Shown: piece after piece, positions 1 through 8,158 of the stretch
Layout of the letters: every line of letters begins with the position of its first letter
Numbering within the stretch: the stretch's first letter is position 1
Assembly (NCBI RefSeq): GCF_007994985.1
Contig: NZ_VOQF01000006.1
Location: 186,001 to 250,000 of the forward strand
Length of the DNA stretch: 64,000 nt
Source of the DNA: Metabacillus litoralis
GTDB taxonomy: Bacteria > Bacillota > Bacilli > Bacillales > Bacillaceae
Direction of reading: 5' to 3'
Notes under the pieces: model-generated
Told to the model about the DNA's origin: nothing
The model's database searches: none
Seen by the model: the letters and a program-made list of their open reading frames with translations, nothing else
Position numbers and translations under genes: made by a program

Positions 1-13
1 AAACAACTCTTAT

Positions 14-27
14 CGAAAACGCTTACT
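14..27. promoter_or_regulatory. cre-like site (weak) in the left-edge intergenic region
   Basis: The sequence CGAAAACGCTTACT resembles the CcpA box TGWAANCGNTNWCA with two end mismatches. It lies near the left edge, where a gene read leftward beyond the window would have its promoter. The remainder of 1-282 is AT-rich with no convincing ORF or RNA that I can see. Confidence 0.35.
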
Positions 28-282
28 TATTTACATTTTAAAATATTATTTTCCCCTTTACTATAACTTGATTAAACTCTTTTATTGTCCTTATTTGCCA
101 CTATAGTGTTGAAAAAATATATAGTTAATAATTTATGTAGACTTTTGCCTCAAACGTTCGCTTTTAAGTGACAATTCTTAAATATTCACCCTATTTTCTA
201 TCTTAGGCAACCTTTGGATATAAGAAGAACATATCTTTCACTACAAATAAACACTTCATTTATGCTCTTAATAGTCAAAAAT

Positions 283-329
283 AAAATAGCCATATCATCT
301 ACTTTAATTAGTAGTAATACGGCTATTTT
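283..329 (-). terminator. Terminator of the AraC-family gene
   Basis: AAAATAGCC at 283-291 pairs with GGCTATTTT at 321-329, leaving an A/T-rich loop. The arm overlaps the stop codon region of the leftward AraC gene and the minus-strand product ends in a T tract. Confidence 0.6.
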
Positions 330-1285
330 TTCAATATTTCATCTCTATAATTTTTAGGAGTATAACCGTATTTGCTCTTAAACACACGGTAAAAGTAACT
401 TATATTTTCATATCCAACCTCTTCTACAATTGATGTAATCGGTAAAGATGTGTTAACCAATAATTCCTTTGCTACACTTAGTCTTTTCTCCTGAACAAGA
501 TCCTTAAATGTGAATTTTGTTGCCTTTTTAATTTCTTTGCTTAACGTGTAATGTGGTAGATTTAAATTAGCAGCCAATTCATACAATGTAGCATCTTTAT
601 AATTTTCGTCAATGTATTTTAGTGACTCTACAATGGTCTGATGTTTATGGCTCTCTTCGTTATATCTAACTTTATCAGAGTTCTTAATAAGCTCTACCAT
701 TAGTAATCCCATATATAGCTTGATCGTTGATTCTGACAACAAAGAAGGTTTCATAATTTCAATAATCATTTTTTCTATAAGCTCTTGTATACTTTCAATT
801 TGTGATACAGCAAAATAAAGATATTCTCCATTTTGTGTTTCATTAAAAATACTACTTATTAAAAAATTCGAAATCATATTCTCTGTTGTTAAATACGAAA
901 AGATAAACGAAAAAAACTCTGGTTTAATGATAAAGTTAATAATAATATCTTCTTCTGAGCATGCTTCAAGTTCATGTTCGATATATTGATTTAGGAAAAG
1001 AATATCTCCCTTTTTTAATTCAAGCTTCTCATTGCCAACTGTTTGATTAAGTGTGCCATTATAAACATAGTTAACTTCAATATAATTGTGTTTATGTTTA
1101 GGAAATGGTACAAACCTCGTATGTTTTCGTACCATAATCATTCTATTATTTAAAAATTTTTCACCTTCAACAATAAAACTCTCTTGACTCGTATAGAGCT
1201 CTTTTTGCACTTCTCTCTTTTGTTGAAGCACTAACTTTTCTTCATCATTTAAGGTTAATAATTCTTGTAAAAGATCGTATTTCAT
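323..1285 (-). CDS. AraC-family transcriptional regulator with N-terminal cupin
   Basis: This 320-residue protein looks like a sugar-responsive AraC activator. After an N-terminal helical stretch, a cupin-type sensor follows: FPKHKHNYIEVNYVYNG, then KGDILFLNQYIEHE, typical of the metal/sugar-binding jelly roll at about residues 60-120. The C-terminal ~100 residues carry two helix-turn-helix motifs, ending with the signature VGYENISYFYRVFKSKYGYTPKNYR. The gene is monocistronic, with its own terminator overlapping the stop. It lies directly downstream of a DeoR gene and the lut-rhaEW operon and is read in the same direction, so a role in rhamnose or pectin-sugar control is plausible. The inducer is unknown. 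No membrane segments are present. Confidence 0.85.
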   Translation of the reverse strand: MKYDLLQELLTLNDEEKLVLQQKREVQKELYTSQESFIVEGEKFLNNRMIMVRKHTRFVPFPKHKHNYIEVNYVYNGTLNQTVGNEKLELKKGDILFLNQYIEHELEACSEEDIIINFIIKPEFFSFIFSYLTTENMISNFLISSIFNETQNGEYLYFAVSQIESIQELIEKMIIEIMKPSLLSESTIKLYMGLLMVELIKNSDKVRYNEESHKHQTIVESLKYIDENYKDATLYELAANLNLPHYTLSKEIKKATKFTFKDLVQEKRLSVAKELLVNTSLPITSIVEEVGYENISYFYRVFKSKYGYTPKNYRDEILKK

Positions 1286-1364
1286 TAATATCCCTCTTTT
1301 ATATCAAACATAACATTTTATTTTCCTATATTGTAGCATTCAACCCCAATTTTACTTAAAGAAA

Positions 1365-1390
1365 AACGGCATAGACTAAGCTATACCGTT
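1365..1390 (-). terminator. Terminator of the DeoR-family (RhaR-like) gene
   Basis: On the minus strand AACGGTATAG and CTATGCCGTT form a 10-bp stem with one G-U pair and a six-base loop, followed by TTTTTC. It sits just downstream of the stop at 1404. Confidence 0.75.
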
Positions 1391-1403
1391 ATCTCCTATG
1401 TTT

Positions 1404-2168
1404 TTATATCTTAACTATTTGAAGCAGCACACCTTTTTCTTCCAAAGCTCGAGAATACGAATCATCAATGCTATCATCGGTAATAACACGTCCAATATTT
1501 TGTATTTCTTTAATTTGGGCGAAAGTTCGTACTCCGAACTTAGTAGAATCAGCCAATAATATCGTTTGATCTGCGATAAACATCATTTGCTTTTTCAACA
1601 ATGCTTGCCACTCATTTGAATCACTTAAACCCGCATCAATATGAACGCCCTTGCACGATATAAAAGCCTTATTCACATGATACATATTAAGTGATCTCTC
1701 CGCTAATGGACCAACATATGAAAGTGATTTAGGTTGCAGCATTCCACCAGTAGAAATAACTCGAACTTGCTCTTTTTTACTAAGTTCAACTGCTACTTTA
1801 ATTGAGTTAGTTAAAACGGTTAGTGGTAAATCTGGCATCTCTTTTGCCATATACCAAGCAGTTGTACTAGCATCAAGGACAATTTGGTCTCCTGGTTCAA
1901 TTAGTTTAACTGCCTCAATGGCAATTGCTCTCTTTTGTGCTGCATTTGTAATTTCTCTTTCTGTATAAGAAACTTCTGTTTGTTCATCTTGTATACTTAC
2001 AGCGCCACCATGACTTCGGCGTAATAGGTTTTCTTTTTCTAATTTTTCTAAATCTCGTCTTATTGTTTCTTCTGTTACCTTAAAAATTTTACTTAGTTCT
2101 GTTACTCTAACACTTAATTTTTCATTAACAACATCGACTATTTTACGGTGTCTTTCTGCCACAAGCAT
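1404..2168 (-). CDS. rhaR: DeoR-family regulator, probably of rhamnose catabolism (RhaR-like)
   Basis: This is a 254-residue DeoR protein with the usual two parts. The N-terminal winged helix (residues ~3-58) contains VTEETIRRDLEKLEKENLLRRSHGGA. The C-terminal sugar-phosphate sensor domain is of the ISOCOT fold, with DASTTAWYMA, TNSIKVAVEL, STGG and LLADSTKFG. DeoR members normally bind a phosphorylated sugar, here perhaps rhamnulose-1-phosphate. The start follows AGGAGG about 11 bases upstream. It lies directly downstream of rhaEW and is separated from it by a terminator. In B. subtilis the rhamnose operon is controlled by a DeoR protein of this type next to rhaEW. T-rich TTTGTTTG repeats in front of lutA and rhaEW are the likely operators. 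The symbol is inferred from context. Confidence 0.8.
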   Translation of the reverse strand: MLVAERHRKIVDVVNEKLSVRVTELSKIFKVTEETIRRDLEKLEKENLLRRSHGGAVSIQDEQTEVSYTEREITNAAQKRAIAIEAVKLIEPGDQIVLDASTTAWYMAKEMPDLPLTVLTNSIKVAVELSKKEQVRVISTGGMLQPKSLSYVGPLAERSLNMYHVNKAFISCKGVHIDAGLSDSNEWQALLKKQMMFIADQTILLADSTKFGVRTFAQIKEIQNIGRVITDDSIDDSYSRALEEKGVLLQIVKI

Positions 2169-2192
2169 GTGTGTATGTGCCTCCTAGTTCTC

Positions 2193-2263
2193 ACAATGAG
2201 AAATTAAATTATGAGATTGAGCTTACTTGCTAAAAGAGTCAGCTCTTATGCTTGTAGGCTCTA
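2193..2263 (-). promoter_or_regulatory. Structured 5' leader of the DeoR gene
   Basis: On the minus strand there is first an imperfect hairpin (GAGC...AAGAG CTGA CTCTT...GCTC, about 2217-2263). A short hairpin TTCTCA TTG TGAGAA follows at about 2193-2208, directly upstream of the AACTAGGAGG ribosome site. It is not a class I recognise. It could be a regulator site or modulate translation. Confidence 0.35.
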
Positions 2264-2337
2264 GATATTATTATGACATAGTATAAACTGAAACGCATCG
2301 TTTTTAGTTCTTTTACGCTTTCATACTATTAGCTACA

Positions 2338-2378
2338 AAACAAGGTGTAATAGAATTTTCATCTTTTACACCTTGTTT
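2338..2378 (-). terminator. Terminator of the lutABC-rhaEW operon
   Basis: On the minus strand AAACAAGGTGTAA pairs with TTACACCTTGTTT around a 15-base loop, ending in a T-rich stretch. It lies 17 bases after the rhaEW stop and separates the operon from the DeoR gene. Confidence 0.8.
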
Positions 2379-2394
2379 GTAACCATATTATTTA

Positions 2395-4464
2395 TTATCT
2401 AGTAAATGCAGCTGGAACTCCACCATCAACTGTTATCATACAACCAGTTGTTCTATCTGATTTTGATGATGCGAAAAATAAAATAGATTGTGCAATATTT
2501 TTTGGATAAATATTCACTAATAAAGTCGTACGTTTACGATAGTGTTCTTCTAATTGATCTGGATGAATACCATATGCTGCTGCACGTTCTTCTCTCCAGC
2601 TTGATCCCCAAATAGCTGATCCTTGAAGAACTGCATCTGGAAGAACAGAGTTTACACGAATACCAAATTCTCCACCTTCAGCTGCAATACATCTAGCAAG
2701 ATGAGTTTCCATCGCTTTTACAGAGCTATATGCTGCTGCGTTCTTTCCTGCATATACAGAGTTTTTTGAACCGATGAACACCATATTTCCGCCAGTTCCC
2801 TGTGTTTTCATTTGCTTGAACGCTTCACGAGCAACTAAGAAATAACCCGTTCCAAGAACATTCATGTTTAAATTCCACTCTTTTAATGATGTTTCATCAA
2901 AAGGACTTGAAGTGGCAAGTCCAGCATTATTGACAATTGTGTCTACTCCACCATAAGTTAAAGCAGTTTGTTTGAATGCTTCTTGAACAGCTTCTTCACT
3001 AGTTACATCCATTTTCACTGCAAATGCTCGTTTTTCACCATATTGTTCATTGATTTCCGCTGCTACCTTTTCCGCACCTTCCAGGTTAAGGTCAGCAATC
3101 ACAACATGTGCTCCTTCAGCTACAAATTGACGACAAGTTTCACTACCGATTCCACCTGCACCACCTGTTACAAATGCTACTTGTCTTGAAAATTCCGCTT
3201 CTGCTGGAGCTAATGATAATTTATAAAGCTCTAAAGGCCAATATTCAACATTGAATGACTCATTTTCATTTAAAGAAACAAAGCTTCCTAGTGTAGTAGA
3301 TCCTTTCATAACTGCAATTGCACGATGGTATAAAGCACCACTAACATTAGCCATCGGAATATTTTTTCCGCTATTAACCATACCAATACCAGGAATTAAA
3401 ATAACTCGTGGTGCTGTTTCAGAAATTTTGTCACCTTCGTTTTTATTTCTTTCAAAATATGCTTTGTATTCTTCTTTAAAGTCTTCAATTCCAGCTTTTA
3501 CTTTTTCTACTAAACTAGCAACATCTTCTGATTGTGGATTCCAATCAATGAATAAAGGTGTCATTTTTGTATGAACTAAATGATCAGGACATGCTGCTCC
3601 AACTTGTGATAATTCAGCAGCGTCTTTACTGTTTACAAATTGTAGTACATCTTTTGCATCATCATAAGTTAATAGCATTTTCTTTTCTTCACTAACAGCA
3701 CCACGAATGACAGGCATCACTTGAGCTAAAATATCTTTACGATCTTCTTCTGGTAAAGCTTCATATTTTTGTCCACCAAATACATTTTCTTCAACAAGTT
3801 TTGATTGGATATATTGCTCAGCTTCATTGATAACAGAAATTGTTTTTTCATAGCTTTCTTCAGCCGTTTCACCCCAAACTACAAGACCATGTTTCTCCAT
3901 TAATACTAATTCAGCATTAGGGTTATTTTTCACACCTTCTGCAATCATTTTTGATAAAGTGAATCCCGGACGAACATATGGTACCCATACAAATCGATCT
4001 CCATAAATTTCTTCTGCAATTTGTCTACCATTGTCTGCACAACAAACGCTAATAATCGCATCTGGATGTGTGTGATCAACATGTTTAAAAGGTAAGAATG
4101 CATGTAATAGAGTTTCAATTGAAGCACGTGGATGCTTACTGTCAATCATACAATGTGCTAGATAAGCAACCATCTCTTCATCAGGCATTTCATCACGTTC
4201 AATTAAAGGACGAATATCTTCCATTTTTAAGCCTGTGAAGTTATGAGCCTTCATTGTCGCTAAATCTGATCCACTTCCTTTTACATACATAACCTCTACA
4301 TCACGGCCGCGGAAATCTTTTTCAATTGTTTTCATTGATGTATTCCCGCCACCCCAGTTACATACAGAACGATCTGTTCCAATTAAGTTAGAGCGATAAA
4401 CTAATTCTTCAACACCTTGAGATAATGAAGCTGCTTTTTCTTTATTCCATAAACTTTGTACCAT
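2395..4464 (-). CDS. rhaEW: Bifunctional rhamnulose-1-phosphate aldolase / lactaldehyde dehydrogenase (RhaEW)
   Basis: This 689-residue fusion is cytoplasmic. Residues ~1-420 are a class II aldolase of the araD/fucA type, with metal/catalytic motifs HTHPDAI and MEKHGLVVWGE. It splits L-rhamnulose-1-phosphate into dihydroxyacetone phosphate and L-lactaldehyde. Residues ~428-689 are a short-chain dehydrogenase with the NAD-binding motif VTGGAGGIGSE, the NNAG strand, and the S...YSSVK catalytic signature. In characterised relatives (the B. subtilis RhaEW/YuxG type) it oxidises L-lactaldehyde to L-lactate. The start is an ATG after GAGGAGG. The gene is the last of the operon lutA-lutB-lutC-rhaEW, and its lactate product is the LutABC substrate. 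A T-rich repeated operator lies in the 108-base gap upstream, so an internal promoter is possible. Confidence 0.95.
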   Translation of the reverse strand: MVQSLWNKEKAASLSQGVEELVYRSNLIGTDRSVCNWGGGNTSMKTIEKDFRGRDVEVMYVKGSGSDLATMKAHNFTGLKMEDIRPLIERDEMPDEEMVAYLAHCMIDSKHPRASIETLLHAFLPFKHVDHTHPDAIISVCCADNGRQIAEEIYGDRFVWVPYVRPGFTLSKMIAEGVKNNPNAELVLMEKHGLVVWGETAEESYEKTISVINEAEQYIQSKLVEENVFGGQKYEALPEEDRKDILAQVMPVIRGAVSEEKKMLLTYDDAKDVLQFVNSKDAAELSQVGAACPDHLVHTKMTPLFIDWNPQSEDVASLVEKVKAGIEDFKEEYKAYFERNKNEGDKISETAPRVILIPGIGMVNSGKNIPMANVSGALYHRAIAVMKGSTTLGSFVSLNENESFNVEYWPLELYKLSLAPAEAEFSRQVAFVTGGAGGIGSETCRQFVAEGAHVVIADLNLEGAEKVAAEINEQYGEKRAFAVKMDVTSEEAVQEAFKQTALTYGGVDTIVNNAGLATSSPFDETSLKEWNLNMNVLGTGYFLVAREAFKQMKTQGTGGNMVFIGSKNSVYAGKNAAAYSSVKAMETHLARCIAAEGGEFGIRVNSVLPDAVLQGSAIWGSSWREERAAAYGIHPDQLEEHYRKRTTLLVNIYPKNIAQSILFFASSKSDRTTGCMITVDGGVPAAFTR

Positions 4465-4482
4465 TTTTGTTTCCTCCTCTAT

Positions 4483-4572
4483 TGTTTGTATCTGTTTTTG
4501 TTTGTTTTATCTGTTTTTAATTATAAACTACGTTTGTTTGTTTTTGAATATATTTTTTGTTTATTTTTGAAA
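4483..4572 (-). promoter_or_regulatory. T-rich repeated operator upstream of rhaEW (likely DeoR/RhaR sites)
   Basis: The gap between lutC and rhaEW is packed with short direct repeats on the plus strand: TGTTTGTATCTGTTTTTG, TTTGTTTTATCTGTTTTT, GTTTGTTTGTTTTTGAA and TTTGTTTATTTTTGAA. The same words (TTTGTTTG, TTTTTGAA) occur upstream of lutA at 7519-7591. Repeated TTTG-rich heptamers are typical of DeoR-family operators. The regulator assignment is inferred. Confidence 0.6.
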
Positions 4573-5292
4573 TTATTTATCATGCACAAGAATATAGGTT
4601 GCTTTTATCGGTCCGTGAACACCTACAATTAAGTTTAATTCAATGTCAGCACTATTACTTGGACCTGTAATAAAATCAATACAGGAAGAAATGTTTCTAC
4701 CCTCTTGAACTTGTTTATTTATATAAGCAGTTGCTTGAGTCATTCTTGGTACTAATGTACTTTTGGGGATAATGGCAATATAGGTTTTCGGTAATAAACT
4801 AACAGATCTACCTTTGTTTTCACTACTAAATAAAACGACTGTGCCTGATTCAGCTAAAGTCATATCACTAAATGTAATTCCGACATCTGCTTTTTCTGCA
4901 GCTTGAATATTTTTCTCTTTTAGAGATGGGTCCCAAATATGAACATCGATATCCTCTTTAGGTAATTCCTTCAATAACTTATCTTCTAAGCCGAACTGTT
5001 TATACCGCTCATCTTTCCAAGTTACTACACTTGATACTTCATATTGTTTGAAAACATTTCGGATTTGTTTCGTAAGATCTTCTGAGTTTGTCTCGATAAA
5101 TTGAGTATGAATTACTTCACAATGTTTTTTTAGGACTTCAACCAACTCATCTTTTGTTGCGTCTTTTAACACGTCATATTGTGGAGTTGTTGTCCACTCT
5201 GGTTTTGTTACTGTTTTTCTTCTTTGTCTACCTAGTTTTTCAGCAAGATTATTAAGAAATGTTTCTTGATGATGGATTTGTCCTTCTGCCAT
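4573..5292 (-). CDS. lutC: Lactate utilization protein C (LUD-domain subunit)
   Basis: This 239-residue protein is the LUD-domain subunit of the iron-sulfur L-lactate oxidation complex LutABC, which converts L-lactate to pyruvate. The LUD core is visible as DVGITFSDMTLAESGTVVLFSS (about residues 155-175), then KTYIAIIPKSTLVPRM and the C-terminal FITGPSNSADIELNLIVGVHGP signature. The start ATG follows AGGAGG and lies 3 bases after lutB, so the two are probably translationally coupled. The length equals that of family members. In B. subtilis the lut operon is controlled by LutR/SinR. Here it is joined to rhaEW, which makes L-lactate. Confidence 0.94.
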   Translation of the reverse strand: MAEGQIHHQETFLNNLAEKLGRQRRKTVTKPEWTTTPQYDVLKDATKDELVEVLKKHCEVIHTQFIETNSEDLTKQIRNVFKQYEVSSVVTWKDERYKQFGLEDKLLKELPKEDIDVHIWDPSLKEKNIQAAEKADVGITFSDMTLAESGTVVLFSSENKGRSVSLLPKTYIAIIPKSTLVPRMTQATAYINKQVQEGRNISSCIDFITGPSNSADIELNLIVGVHGPIKATYILVHDK

Positions 5293-5295
5293 TAT

Positions 5296-6720
5296 TTATT
5301 CGCCTCCTTTGTTCCTCTTTTTATACCAGTCTCTAAATCTCTCTTTATTAGGAGCAGGAAAATCACGTACATCTGTCCAAGGCTTCATTGGTCCTGGGCC
5401 TTTATGAATACTATTATCTTGCGTAAACGGTGCCATCACAGAGGAAGCAGATTTTGTTCCCGCTTTATAAAGACTTGGTGAACTTGCTGCTAATTGATAG
5501 CCTTTCATTGCAAGCTTTTCAGCAAAAGGTGACTTTTTCTCATCTTCTACAATTTTTCTACGATGTTTAATTAATAGTTCATGTAGAGGTATTTTTACTG
5601 GACATGCATCTGTACATGCTGCACATAAAGATGATGCATATGGAAGCTCTTTATAATCTTCATAACCACCAAGTAATGGTGTTAAAACAGCTCCGATAGG
5701 TCCTGCATAAATCGATCCATATGAATGACCACCAATATGGCGATAAACCGGACACACATTAACACACGCAGCACAACGAATACAGTTGAGTGCACTTTGG
5801 AATTCTGTTCCTAATATGTTTGATCGACCGTTATCAACTATCACAAGGTGGAATTCTTCTGGTCCGTCAACATCTCCCTCGTCTTTTGGTCCTGTTAAAC
5901 CAGTAATATAGCTTGTTAGTTTTTGGCCTACTGAGCTTCGACATAGTAAACTAACAAGAATATCTAGCTCTTCCCAAGTTGGGACAATTCGTTCCATCCC
6001 CATTACTGTAATTTGTGTTTTAGGTAAAGCGGTTACAAGTCCTGCATTTCCTTCATTTGTGACAAGACTAATAGAGCCTGATTCCGCCACAGCAAAATTG
6101 CAGCCTGTAATACCTAGATCAGCACTTAGAAATTCTTGACGTAACTGTTCTCTTGCAAAAAGTGCGAGCTCCTCAGGAATTTCTGATTTATCATAACCGC
6201 GTTTTTCTTTAAACGTATCGCGAATTTGCTCTTTATTTTTATGAAGAGCAGGAACAACAATGTGTGAAGGTGGATCATGATCATCAAGCTGAAGTATATA
6301 TTCCCCTAGATCTGTCTCAATCACTTCACAGCCAGCTTTTTCAAGTGCACTATTTAAATGAATTTCTTCTGTAACCATTGATTTTGATTTAACAACTTTC
6401 TTTGCATTTTTCTCTTTTGCTACTTTTGAAATATACTCATTAGCCTCTTCCTTTGTAGAAGCAAAAAAAACATGTCCACCTCGCTTTTTAACGTTTTCAC
6501 TCAATTGCTCTAAGTAGTAATCAAGGTTTTCAAGAGTATGCGTTCGAATTTCTTCTCCAAGCTTACGCCATTCTTCCCAATTTCCAAGCTCTTCTGTAGC
6601 TAAAATACGCTTTCCCTGCATTCTCTCTTGAGCTGAAACAACAGCGTTTCTCATGAACGTATTATTTACACCTTTATCAACACGCTCAAAAAATTTCTCA
6701 TCACCTATTTTCATTGCCAT
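5296..6720 (-). CDS. lutB: Lactate utilization iron-sulfur protein B
   Basis: This 474-residue protein is the large subunit of the LutABC L-lactate oxidation complex. The N-terminal two thirds form a LUD domain ([57 protein letters not shown]). The C-terminal third has two 4Fe-4S ferredoxin motifs, [12 protein letters not shown] and [13 protein letters not shown], followed by a conserved helical tail. The ATG follows GAGGTGAAG and is 1 base after the lutA stop. The order lutA-lutB-lutC is the standard one. All cluster cysteines are present, so it should be functional. Confidence 0.96.
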   Translation of the reverse strand: MAMKIGDEKFFERVDKGVNNTFMRNAVVSAQERMQGKRILATEELGNWEEWRKLGEEIRTHTLENLDYYLEQLSENVKKRGGHVFFASTKEEANEYISKVAKEKNAKKVVKSKSMVTEEIHLNSALEKAGCEVIETDLGEYILQLDDHDPPSHIVVPALHKNKEQIRDTFKEKRGYDKSEIPEELALFAREQLRQEFLSADLGITGCNFAVAESGSISLVTNEGNAGLVTALPKTQITVMGMERIVPTWEELDILVSLLCRSSVGQKLTSYITGLTGPKDEGDVDGPEEFHLVIVDNGRSNILGTEFQSALNCIRCAACVNVCPVYRHIGGHSYGSIYAGPIGAVLTPLLGGYEDYKELPYASSLCAACTDACPVKIPLHELLIKHRRKIVEDEKKSPFAEKLAMKGYQLAASSPSLYKAGTKSASSVMAPFTQDNSIHKGPGPMKPWTDVRDFPAPNKERFRDWYKKRNKGGE

Positions 6721-6721
6721 T

Positions 6722-7444
6722 TTACTTCACCTCACTGTTTAATACTTCTGCTATATGCATAACCTTAATTGATTTACCTTTTCGATTAATTCTTCCGCCA
6801 ATATTCATTAAACAACCACAATCAGCTCCAATTAATACTTCCGCTCCGGTCTCTTCAATATGCTTAACTTTTTCATCAACCATCTGCTCTGAAATAGGAA
6901 CCATTTTCACTGAAAAAGTTCCACCAAAACCACAGCAATCATGACTATTCGGAAGTGGTTTAACATCTAAGCCTTCCACTTGATCTAATAACTTAACAGG
7001 AGCATCTTTAACACCAAGTAAACGTGTCATATGACAGGATTTATGATAAGTCGCACATGCTGGTAAACTAGCATTCACGTTTTCTACTTTTAATACATCC
7101 ACAATAAACTGTGTTAATTCATATGACTTATTGGCTAGCTTTTTAGCTCTTTCCTTCCAAGCTTGGTCTTTCTCAAATAAGTGACTATATTCCTTTAACA
7201 TGGCTACACATGATCCTGATGGACCAACAACATAATCCGAATTTTCAAATGTACGAATCATATGTTTTGCCACTTCTTTTGTTTCTTTATGATAACCACT
7301 ATTATAAGCAGGCTGACCACAGCATGTTTGTTTTTCAGGAAAATCCACTTCACAGCCCAGCTTTTCTAAAAGTTCAATTGTATGTTGACCAACATTTGAA
7401 TAAAATACATCTGCTAGGCATGTAATAAATAAAGATACTTTCAT
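6722..7444 (-). CDS. lutA: Lactate utilization protein A (CCG-domain subunit)
   Basis: This ~240-residue protein has two cysteine-rich CCG domains, with the paired motifs [11 protein letters not shown] near residue 40 and [13 protein letters not shown] near residue 175, plus CGCLMN. This is the glycolate-oxidase/heterodisulfide-reductase subunit type. It is the first gene of the operon and passes electrons from L-lactate oxidation with LutB and LutC. I prefer the ATG at 7444, which is 8 bases after GGGAGG; a GTG two codons earlier is too close to the ribosome site. Upstream is a TATAAT at 7487-7492 and a T-rich operator. Confidence 0.95.
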   Translation of the reverse strand: MKVSLFITCLADVFYSNVGQHTIELLEKLGCEVDFPEKQTCCGQPAYNSGYHKETKEVAKHMIRTFENSDYVVGPSGSCVAMLKEYSHLFEKDQAWKERAKKLANKSYELTQFIVDVLKVENVNASLPACATYHKSCHMTRLLGVKDAPVKLLDQVEGLDVKPLPNSHDCCGFGGTFSVKMVPISEQMVDEKVKHIEETGAEVLIGADCGCLMNIGGRINRKGKSIKVMHIAEVLNSEVK

Positions 7445-7486
7445 TTCCACTACCTCCCGTTACTAAAAAGTACTGATCTTGTTCTT

Positions 7487-7492
7487 ATTATA
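7487..7492 (-). promoter_or_regulatory. Probable -10 box of the lutABC-rhaEW operon
   Basis: The minus strand reads TATAAT here, about 43 bases upstream of the lutA start. The -35 region (around 7510-7515) is a poor match, and the T-rich repeats begin right behind it. This fits a promoter whose access is set by the bound regulator. Confidence 0.5.
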
Positions 7493-7518
7493 CTACTTTT
7501 CTATCATAATAACACCCG

Positions 7519-7591
7519 TTTTTGTTTGTTTATATTTATTTATATTTGAATAAATGTTTGTTTTTCTTTTTTTGTTTGTATTTTTGAAAAG
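7519..7591 (-). promoter_or_regulatory. T-rich repeated operator upstream of lutA (likely DeoR/RhaR sites)
   Basis: Plus-strand words GTTTTTGTTTGTTTATATT, ATGTTTGTTTTTC and TTTGTTTGTATTTTTGAAAA repeat the composition and the TTTGTTTG/TTTTTGAA words found upstream of rhaEW at 4483-4572. It lies immediately upstream of the promoter of the lut operon. I infer that one DeoR-family regulator (1404-2168) reads both. Confidence 0.6.
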
Positions 7592-7684
7592 TTACACTCT
7601 GTTAAACTTGTGATAATTATGTATATGCACAGTAATTAGTTATTCTGATTTTTTTGCGTAAGATGTTTTTGTCGGAAATTGTCT

Positions 7685-7735
7685 AATCGAAGATATTTTC
7701 GGAAAATCGAAGATAAATCCCAAAAATCGAAGATA
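7685..7735. repeat. Three direct repeats AATCGAAGATA with exact 20-bp period
   Basis: AATCGAAGATA occurs at 7685-7695, 7705-7715 and 7725-7735, each exactly 20 bases from the last. The spacers also resemble one another (A/T plus TCGG or CCCA). It sits between the lut operator and the terminator at 7765-7799. It may be a fragment of an interspersed Bacillus repeat or an array of protein sites two helical turns apart. Confidence 0.75.
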
Positions 7736-7764
7736 AAATTTATTTGTGCTTCTCAACAAGCTTT

Positions 7765-7799
7765 AAAAAGCCCTAATCTTCTTCGGATTAGGGCTTTTT
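7765..7799. terminator. Strong bidirectional-looking terminator
   Basis: AAAAAGCCCTAATC (7765-7778) pairs perfectly with GATTAGGGCTTTTT (7786-7799) around a 7-base loop. T tracts are present in both directions. It lies just after the small ORF at 7808-8002 and would end leftward transcription from the GH42 side. Confidence 0.85.
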
Positions 7800-7807
7800 T
7801 CGATCTA

Positions 7808-8002
7808 TTAACTATTCATTTTTAAATATTTACGTTTTCTCCATACAAAACCAGATCCAATAACAATAAAAAGCAACCCAATCATCAGATTATTGTATTT
7901 TTTGTTGCTGTATTTGGCAACCCATAGCTTTCTGTCTGTTACATCTTCTTCTTTTTCAATTTCTACTACAGAATAGATACTAAGGTTATCTGTATTTTTC
8001 AC
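7808..8002 (-). CDS. Doubtful 64-residue single-pass membrane peptide or C-terminal remnant
   Basis: A GTG-started frame encodes a polar N-terminal half and then one hydrophobic segment, LMIGLLFIVIGSGFV, followed by WRKRKYLK. That tail resembles the membrane anchor and positive tail of cell-wall sorting signals, but no LPXTG motif is present. No Shine-Dalgarno sequence is visible in front of the GTG. It is followed immediately by a strong terminator. It could be a real small membrane protein or the leftover C-terminus of a larger surface protein. I cannot assign a function. Confidence 0.3.
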   Translation of the reverse strand: MKNTDNLSIYSVVEIEKEEDVTDRKLWVAKYSNKKYNNLMIGLLFIVIGSGFVWRKRKYLKMNS

Positions 8003-8108
8003 TTTATATTAAAAATAAAAAGTTTTAAGCTATTTGATTTTCTTGTCGCATCACCATTAAAGTAAGGGATTACTTTTATGTACAAAGGAATTTGTTGCAA
8101 TACAAGTA

Positions 8109-8150
8109 AAGAGGCACCCAATCTACATTAGAATGGATGCTCTTACTCTA
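8109..8150 (-). terminator. Probable terminator of the GH42 gene
   Basis: The minus strand reads AAGAGCATCCA, a 13-base loop, then TGGGTGCCTCTT, pairing with one bulge and one G-U. It starts about 9 bases after the GH42 stop codon. The T tract is weak (CTCTTTACTT). Confidence 0.5.
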
Positions 8151-8158
8151 AGAAATCA

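Noticed and set aside
2968-3574. Plus-strand frames opposite rhaEW
   Set aside because: They are antisense shadows of a well-conserved coding region, with low-complexity cysteine- and serine-rich translations.
4483-4572. T-box or other known riboswitch before rhaEW
   Set aside because: The region is simple T-rich direct repeats with no conserved RNA core or competing terminator.
7685-7735. CRISPR-like short repeats
   Set aside because: The repeats are only 11 bases with 9-base spacers, far below CRISPR dimensions.
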